From the NCBI GenBank assembly GCA_963781785.1, contig CAWAHD010000001.1, forward strand, positions 1,798,001 through 1,862,000: 64,000 bases of DNA, written 5' to 3'. How positions within the stretch are numbered: position 1 is the stretch's first letter; the number at the start of each line of letters is the position of its first letter. Below the pieces are notes generated by a model that saw nothing but the letters and a program-made list of their open reading frames with translations, ran no database searches and was not told where the DNA came from. The translations under genes and the position numbers were made by a program. Shown here one piece after another: positions 56,716 through 64,000 of this stretch. The stretch comes from CAWAHD01 sp963781785. Its GTDB lineage: Bacteria > Planctomycetota > Planctomycetia > Isosphaerales > Isosphaeraceae.

Positions 56716-58383
56716 TCAGGCTCGCATCTCGTCCTGGACGATGTCCATGTTGAGGTAGAACGAGTCTCTTCCCGTCCGAGTATTTCGCTTGAGGATGTCG
56801 TGGAGCGACTTCGTTTCCTGGATGATACCCATCCCGACCTTGGTGAAGGTGTCTTCGTCCTCCCAGATACGAGCTGCCAGCAAGGGATTCGTCATGGCCA
56901 TGGAGAAGGCGTCGGTGGCAACGAGCCGGCCGATCATCGTGGGGAGGGCTGCGTTCTTCGTGACCGGCTCGGCAAACAGGCCCGGGAAGAACTCGACCCG
57001 GTCGACGGTCTTGTAGAGGTCGCGAAGCCGGGCCTGGACTTCGGGGTCGGGGTTGATGTCCTCGAACGACTTCGCCAGTGGTGCCTGAGAGAGATCTCGA
57101 TATGCATTGAACGGCGGAAGTTTGAAGAATCGCCCTGCGAGCACACCGAAGGCCTCGATCGGCAAGAGGCTCGGCGTGGTGTTGAAGAGACAGATCTCGC
57201 CGGCCTTCTGACGCGAGGCGTCCTCCAGCACTCCGCCGACGCCGCGGTCGATAAAAAGTTTGTTGTTGAAGTAGGTCTCCGTGGTCGGCACCATCCGCGA
57301 GCCGCCGGCCGAGCCGCTCGTCCCGAAATAGTAGGCATCCGGCACCATCGCGTGCCACCGGTAGAGGAGGTCGAACTCGACCGACATCCAGTTCTGACGG
57401 TACCAAACCTGGTTCTCGAACGCTCCGCCCGCGAAGCGGTATTTGAAGTGAAGCGGCGAAATGTGGTTGATGTACTCCTCGATGACGATGCGGAGCAGCA
57501 CCACGATCAGGATGTTCCGGGCCGTCTGGAACAGCCGCTCATCGTCCCAGCCCCCGAATGCCTTGTGGAGCACCTCGCAAATTCGATTGTGCTCGCGGAG
57601 GAACAGGGTGTTGAAGACCAGGTACCCGGTCTGAAAGTTCACCCGTTCGGTCCCGACCGCGAAGAGGTCGGGGTCCAAGGGCGCGCTCAAGTCGACCTGC
57701 GCGGTGAGATCATACATTTTCGCGATGCCGAGCGTCTTCGCTCGCTTGAATGCATCAATCGTGCCTGGCTTGAGAAGTTGATTGTTCTTGAACTCGTCTT
57801 TCGGCCGGAAGTTCTCATCGTAGAGGCGCGGTGGGAACTCCTCGCCGTTGATAAACTGCGACTTGAGCTTGCCCCCCTCTTTGGAGCGCAGCTCATCGGT
57901 CTGCAAGCTGTTCAGACCATACAGGTTGCATAAGTCGACATCGTGGTTCGAAGTGTTTTTGCGATGATCGCGTGGGTCGATACGGAGGAACGAATCGGTG
58001 AACCAGGCGGCGAAGTGGGTGAACATGATGGTCGACTTCAGCGACGCGCGCATCCCGGACGGGGGGCGGAGGAACAACCTTTCGGCAACCTCGTTCTCGC
58101 TGGGCAAGTCGGTGGGCACGACCGCGGAGGGCAGGTGGCGGCCGCAGTATGTGCGGTCCGTCAGGGATGCCCAGGACGCGTAGTCGCTCATGGTGCTGTA
58201 GAGCAGCGGCCGGCTCGGGATGCGGTCGACCGCGCCGTTAACAAGCAATTTGTTCACAAACGTCGCGACGGGCGGGAGTGCCACGAGGGCCGAGGCAACT
58301 CCCTGAGAATTGATCAGGACCTTGACAAACTGATCACCCAGAGCGGTCTTCATCCTCTGCCAGCGAGTTCGTTGAATTGTCAC
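56716..58383 (-). CDS. cyclooxygenase-like heme peroxidase family protein
   Basis: 555 residues from GTG 58383 (GAGAGA upstream; longer TTG start at 58521 possible). Animal heme-peroxidase/cyclooxygenase fold: YSTMSDYASWASLTDRTYCG, NHDVDLCNLYGLN, NTLFLREHNRICEVLHKAFG, and EFDLLYRWHAMVPDAY. The last matches the Tyr385-x-x-His388 site of mammalian COX (here Tyr341 and His344): the radical Tyr and the proximal heme His. The distal site differs. COX has FAQHFTHQF (Gln203, His207), while this protein has FAAWFTDSF, so those positions are Ala and Asp130. Oxygenase-type chemistry on a fatty acid is possible; normal peroxidase activity is doubtful. Soluble by sequence. Intact frame. Confidence 0.8.
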   Translation of the reverse strand: MTIQRTRWQRMKTALGDQFVKVLINSQGVASALVALPPVATFVNKLLVNGAVDRIPSRPLLYSTMSDYASWASLTDRTYCGRHLPSAVVPTDLPSENEVAERLFLRPPSGMRASLKSTIMFTHFAAWFTDSFLRIDPRDHRKNTSNHDVDLCNLYGLNSLQTDELRSKEGGKLKSQFINGEEFPPRLYDENFRPKDEFKNNQLLKPGTIDAFKRAKTLGIAKMYDLTAQVDLSAPLDPDLFAVGTERVNFQTGYLVFNTLFLREHNRICEVLHKAFGGWDDERLFQTARNILIVVLLRIVIEEYINHISPLHFKYRFAGGAFENQVWYRQNWMSVEFDLLYRWHAMVPDAYYFGTSGSAGGSRMVPTTETYFNNKLFIDRGVGGVLEDASRQKAGEICLFNTTPSLLPIEAFGVLAGRFFKLPPFNAYRDLSQAPLAKSFEDINPDPEVQARLRDLYKTVDRVEFFPGLFAEPVTKNAALPTMIGRLVATDAFSMAMTNPLLAARIWEDEDTFTKVGMGIIQETKSLHDILKRNTRTGRDSFYLNMDIVQDEMRA

Positions 58384-58690
58384 GTTGGGTTCTCTCGCGG
58401 TTCTTGGCCAGAAGTTCGTCGTCGACAGCACCGTCTTCAGAACATCAATACGGCGCCAGGTGGGACTGTCCTGAACCAGATGGTGCGGCGACAGGTTAAC
58501 CGATGCAAGTCCACCGCACAAGGATCAACGTGCGGCACATCATCCACCAAATCGACGACTGCCTCCGACGGCACTTTTTCCTCCCCATTTTCGGCCGGCT
58601 TGACCGAAATGGGATATTCTGTGGATTCTTGAGCGGGTCACCCGAAGGTCGGACCGCGCTATTCTGGTCTCGACGGGGGAGATGATCGTC

Positions 58691-60040
58691 ATGGCCACCT
58701 ATCGGTTTCCGGACGGCTTTGTTTGGGGCGTGGCCACGGCCGCCGCGCAGATCGAGGGGGCGGCACGCTTTGACGGCAAGGGAGAGTCGATCTGGGATCA
58801 TTTCGCCGGCTTGCCCGGCAACATCAAGAACGGCGACACTCCCGAGGTCGCGTGTGACCACTATCACCGGTACGAGGCCGACTTCGACCTGATGAGCAAG
58901 CTCGGCGTCTCCAATTACCGGCTCTCGGTCGCCTGGCCGCGCGTTTTTCCCGCCGGAGTTGGACCGATCAACGCGCGGGGGATTGACTTTTACTCAAGGT
59001 TGATCGATGCCCTCTTGGCTCGTCACATCACGCCCTGGGTCACGATGTTTCACTGGGACTTGCCCCAGGCGCTCGAGGACCGGGGCGGCTGGATCGTCCG
59101 CCAAACGGTCGACGCATTCGGCCGCTACGCCGAGGAAGTCGTCAAGCGTCTGGGCGACCGCGTCAAGAACTGGTTCACCGTGAACGAGATTCCCTGTTTC
59201 ATCGGTAACGGATATGGCAACGGGTACTTCGCGCCGGGCAAGCGTGTGGCCCTTGGCGACCTGAACCAGGCATACCACCACGCCCTGCTCGCTCACGGGC
59301 GCGGCGTCGAGGCCGTGCGGACATGCGGAGGACCGGGGGCGCGTGTGGGGCTGGTGCACAATCACCTGCCCGCGCCCCCGATTCCCGTCACCGAGACCAA
59401 CGACGACATCGCCGCCTCCTTGGCGGAGTACCAGCGGGCCAACGGCCAATTGATGGGACCGATTTTCCTCGGCCACTATCCCGAGGCATTTCTTCGCGAA
59501 GCCGGGGCCGATCGTCCGCGGGTCGAACCGGGCGATATGGAGCAGATCGCTCGGCCGACCGACTTCCTGGGACTGAATATTTACGCTGGCGACTTCGTCC
59601 GCTTGGGCGCCAGCGGGCGACCGGAGGTATTGCCTTTCCCGCGAGGATACCCCGAGGGCGCGCTCTGGTGGCTCAAGATCACTCCGCAGAGCATCTACTG
59701 GGCAATCCGGCACGCGAGCCAGGCATTCGGCGTCAGGACCTTTTACCTGACTGAGAGCGGCGCCGCGTTCGACGACGACATCACGCCCGCTGGCGAGGTC
59801 CTCGATCTCCACCGCCGCGAGTACCTGCGCACCCACCTCGTCGAACTGCACCGGGCCGTCGCGGAGGGCCACGACGTTCGTGGTTACTTCCTCTGGAGTT
59901 TGCTCGACAACTTCGAGTGGGCCGAGGGCTACCAGAGCCGCTTCGGGATCGTCCACGTCGCGTTCGGCACCCAGCGCCGCACGCCCAAGCTGAGTAGTCG
60001 TTGGTACGCGGAGGTGATCCGCAACAATCGGATCGTCTGA
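58691..60040 (+). CDS. GH1 family beta-glucosidase
   Basis: 449 residues from ATG 58691, with GGGGAG nine bases upstream. A TIM barrel of glycoside hydrolase family 1: FPDGFVWGVATAAAQIEGAA, NYRLSVAWPRVFPAGVGPIN, TMFHWDLPQALEDRGGW, KNWFTVNEIPC with acid/base Glu166, FLGLNIYAGDFVRLG, and FYLTESGAAFDDDITPAG with nucleophile Glu355, then GYFLWSLLDNFEWAEGYQSR. It hydrolyses beta-linked glucosides or galactosides with retention. The nucleophile motif is TESG where most have TENG. No signal peptide, so cytoplasmic. Intact. Confidence 0.93.
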   Translation: MATYRFPDGFVWGVATAAAQIEGAARFDGKGESIWDHFAGLPGNIKNGDTPEVACDHYHRYEADFDLMSKLGVSNYRLSVAWPRVFPAGVGPINARGIDFYSRLIDALLARHITPWVTMFHWDLPQALEDRGGWIVRQTVDAFGRYAEEVVKRLGDRVKNWFTVNEIPCFIGNGYGNGYFAPGKRVALGDLNQAYHHALLAHGRGVEAVRTCGGPGARVGLVHNHLPAPPIPVTETNDDIAASLAEYQRANGQLMGPIFLGHYPEAFLREAGADRPRVEPGDMEQIARPTDFLGLNIYAGDFVRLGASGRPEVLPFPRGYPEGALWWLKITPQSIYWAIRHASQAFGVRTFYLTESGAAFDDDITPAGEVLDLHRREYLRTHLVELHRAVAEGHDVRGYFLWSLLDNFEWAEGYQSRFGIVHVAFGTQRRTPKLSSRWYAEVIRNNRIV

Positions 60041-60100
60041 GCCAGAGCAGCCGAAGGGATCCATCGGGGGCTCAGCTTGGCGGACTCAAATCCGTAACGC

Positions 60101-60574
60101 TCAGGCGCCCTGTCGACCGATACGGGGCATTCTGAACCAGCGCAGCCGTTTGTTGAGCACCCACTCCAGCTTCGCGAATCCCTCTGAGGCGGCACAGACT
60201 GTGGCCCAGGGCTTCGGCTCGTATGCGGCCTCGTAGTACTCAAACAGGAACCAATCCTCTGCGGGAACAAAGCTGACCCCCAGCATCTGGTGACGCATGA
60301 CGAGGATGGGGGTGCGGCAGAGATTGAGCTGGCTTCGGTGGTAATCCATTGGACAAGTCGACGTGAGCCTGCCGAAGAGGAACGGCGCATAGGCGGACCC
60401 GGCGATCTCCTCAACCAGTCCCAGCATCGGCCGATACTCTTCCCCCCAACAATCTTCGCCGTAATTGCGCCGATAATGGCCCACGATTTCATCCCATGAT
60501 TCGCATACCGCGCGCTCTTGCCCACCGATCGGCATCGGGCCTGACTCATTTGGTCGTCCAGATTCGTTCGCCAT
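60101..60574 (-). CDS. hypothetical protein
   Basis: 157 residues from ATG 60574 (AGGGG eight bases upstream). A soluble, aromatic-rich protein: DEIVGHYRRNYGEDCWGEEY, SAYAPFLFGRLTSTCPMDYH and GVSFVPAEDWFLFEYYEAAY. The pattern is like small SMI1/KNR4-type or immunity-like proteins, but I cannot assign it. It is convergent with the GH1 gene, with 60 bases between. Confidence 0.55.
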   Translation of the reverse strand: MANESGRPNESGPMPIGGQERAVCESWDEIVGHYRRNYGEDCWGEEYRPMLGLVEEIAGSAYAPFLFGRLTSTCPMDYHRSQLNLCRTPILVMRHQMLGVSFVPAEDWFLFEYYEAAYEPKPWATVCAASEGFAKLEWVLNKRLRWFRMPRIGRQGA

Positions 60575-60734
60575 CGTTTGGCCCCTTTCGGCTGGAGACC
60601 CCATTCAGGGATCCAGTTCGCCCAGCATCGCCTATGATCATACCCGAGACATACCGGAGATTAGAGTGCCGGGACCGGTCGCCTTCCCATCCTTCGATGA
60701 CGATCGGAACTGAGGCCGCCGGGCTCATCCTCGC

Positions 60735-63724
60735 TCACTTTTGCTCGACTGCGGGCATCGGGTGTGGGTTGACGTTCATTTTCGCCCGTTCTTCCTTCCA
60801 CGCCTTTGCCTCGTCGGGCTTGCCGGTGGCCTCCGCAACCTTGATGAGGCAGTCAAGAGTGTCGCGCAGATAGTATCTCCTGAACGGCGACATCGTTTCG
60901 GCTCGCAACTTCGTTCCCTCGTACCCGGCCCGGAGCAGTGGTTCGGCGTCGGCGTATTTCTTCTGGCCGAAAAGGGCGCGGCCGAGGAGCGATTTCGTGT
61001 TGAACGTCCGCCAGTCGTTGGGCAGCATGACTTCTCGTATTGCGAGCACTTCCCGTAAGATCGGTTCGGCTTCCGTGCATGCGTTGCAGACGACCAGCAT
61101 CTTGCCGAGCGTCGCGAGAGCATAGGCATAATCCAGCGTGGGCCGCCCGTCCTTGGGCCGCCGGCGTTCGCGTATTTCCCAAGCCAGCTCGAGCGCCCGC
61201 TCGGACTGCCCGAGAGCCAGGTAGCTATCCGCCACGTCGGTCATGGCATTCAGGGTCTTGGGATGGTCCGGACCGAGCGTGGCCTTCGATCGTGCGAAGA
61301 CGTCTTGGTAAAGTCGATGCGCCTGGTCAAACTTCCCGAGATCGTCGTAGACACTCGCGAGGTCGCCCTCGCTCGTGAGCGTATGGGGATGGTCCGGCCC
61401 GAGCGTCGCCTTCGCCAGGCCATTGGCCTCCTCGAAGAGCGGCACCGACTGCTCGAACCGCCCCGTTTCTCGATAGATCTCCGCGAGGTTCCCCATCCGC
61501 ATGATCGTCAGAGGATGGTCCGGCCCGAGCGTTAGGCGCGAGCGCGCAGAACTTCCTCATGGATGGGCACTGCCCGCCTTTGCTGCCCGGTATAACGATA
61601 AGCCATGGCAAGGTTGTTCATCACGGTGATCGTTGCAAGGTGGTCCGGGCCGACGGTGGCCTTCCGTATCGCGACCAGATTCTCAAACAGTGGCAGCGAC
61701 CGTTCGTACTGTCCGCCTTCCTGGTAGGCCAGTGCGAGGTTATTCATCAATGTGAGAGTGGACATGTGGTCGGGCCCCAGCTTCTGCCGCGCCAATTCGA
61801 GCGACTGCTCGAACAGCGGCAGCGCCTGATCGTACCGGCCGGCATGTTTGTAGGCGTCGGCGAGGTTGGCCATCGCGTAGATCGTGTCGCGCTCACCGGG
61901 GCCGAACTGCTTCTTCGCGAGAACCAGGTACTTCTCGGACAGGGTCACGGCGCGATCGAATTCGCCTCCGGTCTGGTAAGCGATAGCAAGCCGCGACATT
62001 GCTGTAAGGGTGTCGAGTGCGTTGGGACCCTGTCGTTCGGTGAAGGATGCCAGCGCCTTGGTCAACAGGGCGATCGCCTGCTTGGGGTAACCCAGGCCGT
62101 TCATCGACCAACCCAGGGCCGACTGCATCTCGGCCACGCCGAGCGGATCGGCGATTGCGTCCCCCTCGAGCTGGGCGGCCGCCGCGTCGAGCTGCTTGCC
62201 CAAGCGATTTGCCAGCGGCAAGGTCTCATTCTTGGAGTCATCTTGATTCAGGTCGCTGAAGACCGACAACAGGATCTCGTTGGCCTTGTCCCGTTGGGCA
62301 AGCCGCCCCTCGGCCTCTTTCTGCCGGGCAAGAGCGAGAGCACTCTGCTTGTTCGCCTCGACAATACCCATTAATGTGCCGATGATGCCTCCTACCAGAG
62401 TCAGAAGAACCAGGGATGCCGCGATCACGCCGCCGCGATTCCGCCGCACGAACTTCCGCAGCCGGTACGCCGCCGACGGCGGCGCGGCACTCACCGGCTC
62501 GTGGTTGATGAACCGCTCGATGTCGTTGGCCAGTCCGATCGCCGAGTCGTAGCGCATGTGACGCTCCTTGGCCAGCGCCTTCATCACAATCCTGTCCAGG
62601 TCACCGCGCACGAACCTGCGCAAGTGAGCCGGGTCCATGTGTCGATTGGCAGCCAGGGCAGGCAGGGCGTCCGACGTGCTCAGCCGGCTGCTCGGCAAGG
62701 GCGGCTCGTCTTCGCGAATCACCCGGAGAATCTCGTCGAGGGCCGCTTTATGCATCGTGTCGCGGCGGATCGGCGTGCTGCCTGTCAACAGTTCGTACAG
62801 GATCACGCCCAAGGCATAGATGTCGGCTCGCGTGTCGATGTCGACGGCGTTGAAGCTGGCCTGTTCGGGGGCCATGTAGAGGGGCGTGCCCGCCACCGAG
62901 CCGAAAACCGTGAACAAGCTCTGGTCGGTTAGCCGAAGGCCGCTCGTCGCCTTGGCCAGGCCGAAGTCGATCACCTTGGGCACCGGCTTGTCGTCGTGGC
63001 TCTCCACCAGGATATTCGACGGCTTCAGATCGCGGTGGATGATGCCTTTTTGATGAGCATGTTGCACGGCCGAGCAGATCTGGCGAACCAGTGCCAGCCG
63101 TTCGTGCAGTCCAAGTCGGTGCTTGTCGCAATACTCCGTGACCGGGATGCCCTTGACCAGTTCCATGACGAAGAACGGCCGGCCAGCTTCGTTCGTGCCC
63201 GCGTCGAGCACCTTGGCGATATTGGGATGATCCATGAGCGCCAGGGCCTGACGCTCGGACTCGAACCGAGCGAGGACCGTCCGCGAGTCCATGCCTGGCT
63301 TGATCAGCTTGAGCGCGACCATCCGCCGGATCGGCCTGGCTTGCTCGGCGAGGTAGACGCTGCCCATGCCGCCTTCGCCGATCTCTTCGCGGATCTTGTA
63401 CCGGCCCGCGATGACGCTGCCGATGAGAGAAGCCGTCGGCTGCTCCTCGGAAGTCAGACTGGCCGTTCGATCCATCGAGCGATCCGGCGGCTCGAAGCTG
63501 GCCGCAGCCTGGCCGGCATCGTCACCGGTGGCGATGACCGCCTCGAGGGAATGATCGGGCTTGCTTGCTTGGTCGTCGTGGGCGGCCAGTAACGCGTCAA
63601 GTCGCTGGCGCAGCTCCTTGTCGTCACCGCATTCACGGTCGAGGTACGCGGATCGGTCGGCCGGCGCCGGCAGGTCACGTGCAGTGTTGAAGAATGCGTT
63701 CACGCGGCGCGGATCTACGGCCAT
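60735..63724 (-). CDS. membrane Ser/Thr kinase with C-terminal TPR array, frameshifted
   Basis: About 996 residues. ATG 63724 has GGAGG eight bases upstream. Numbering from the TTG at 63730: the kinase spans 111-400 with IGEGGMGSVYLAEQARPIRR, Lys141 in VALKLIKPG, HRDLKPSNILVE and IDFGLAKA, and SLFTVFGSVAGTPLYMAPEQ. A helix at about 432-455 (GGVIAASLVLLTLVGGIIGT) crosses the membrane. TPR units follow from about 535 (LGPDHMSTLTLMNNLALAYQ and so on). The frame stops at 61532 but continues in another frame as LTLGPDHPLTIMRMGNLAEI down to 60735, a break near 61535 best explained by two extra bases. The TPR part would be extracytoplasmic and may bind a partner. Confidence 0.8.
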
Positions 63725-64000
63725 GGGCAAGACCTCCGAGTGGCAGATATGGATTGGCGCAAGCCAAGGCCAGGAAGTCTCAAGACCGGTCCGAAAAAGG
63801 GACCCGAGTGTTCACCGGCGACAAGGAAACCGCGCTGATCATGGGCGCTCAGTCAGTGTGGACTATATTACGGACAAACAAGAACCACCGCCACCCGCCT
63901 GCGCTGTTGGCGCCGCTTTGATCCGGAGGTTTTTCAACCGGGATCCTCAGGCTGGAAAGCCTGACCTACGTTTGCGCACTCGGTTGCTCCGTTGCGCTGA
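63725..64000. other. upstream region of the kinase-TPR gene
   Basis: No gene can be supported here. A TATATTA-like stretch near 63863-63870 might be part of a promoter for the minus-strand kinase or for a gene beyond the right edge. Confidence 0.3.

Noticed and set aside
1..64000. tRNA or rRNA genes
   Set aside because: I looked for TpsiC-like and cloverleaf patterns and for conserved rRNA blocks and found none; a short tRNA could still be missed by eye.

Overview
The window is high-GC DNA that most resembles a planctomycete, probably of the Isosphaeraceae/Gemmataceae type. The signs are several serine/threonine kinases fused to WD40 or TPR repeats, an ECF sigma factor with a membrane-anchored C-terminal extension, a secreted protein with a LESRQLL-type N-terminal sorting motif, and planctomycete-type palindromic repeats. 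The genus is inferred; no rRNA or tRNA gene was seen.

Layout. Positions 1-21,400 are accessory and heavily eroded. They hold a MazF/PemK-type toxin-antitoxin pair cut by the left edge, remnants of a second (VapC-like) toxin and of a REP-associated transposase with two tandem REP palindromes, and a TIR-kinase-WD40 receptor (7225-2377). Next come a large serine recombinase (8056-10242) lying between a tyrosine-recombinase fragment and an intact tyrosine recombinase, a flavin monooxygenase convergent with a GT1 glycosyltransferase, a PadR regulator with its membrane partner, and an island with a D5-like ATPase, an HNH remnant and a Fic remnant. Between genes are long stretches of non-coding or decayed DNA, including a 32-bp perfect palindrome inside another integrase remnant.

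Positions 21,400-64,000 look like chromosomal core. They contain a radical-SAM-like protein that has lost its cysteine motif, a GT39 glycosyltransferase, a GT4 glycosyltransferase and truA, then asd divergent from purD. After these come a secreted LESRQLL protein, a CAP-domain protein, a secreted HEAT-repeat protein, a kinase-WD40 protein, an ABC-2 type permease with a coupled membrane protein, a secreted MsrA, the ECF sigma factor, and a secreted protein made of three copies of an unrecognised domain. The end of the window holds a hybrid histidine kinase, a sugar-phosphate isomerase-like protein, two planctomycete hypotheticals, another membrane kinase, a cyclooxygenase-like heme peroxidase, a GH1 glycosidase and a kinase-TPR protein that ends near the right edge.

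A dominant feature is that at least thirteen otherwise convincing genes, including the housekeeping genes truA and asd, are broken by a single small frameshift (often one missing base) while both halves keep perfect family similarity. I read this mainly as uncorrected indel error in the assembly; several accessory remnants are true decay. Genes of this kind are annotated across the break.

The best candidates for new biology are the TIR-kinase-WD40 fusion at the edge of the mobile region, the triplicated secreted domain protein next to the membrane-anchored sigma factor, the cyclooxygenase-like protein lacking the usual distal heme residues, and several families of palindromic repeats.
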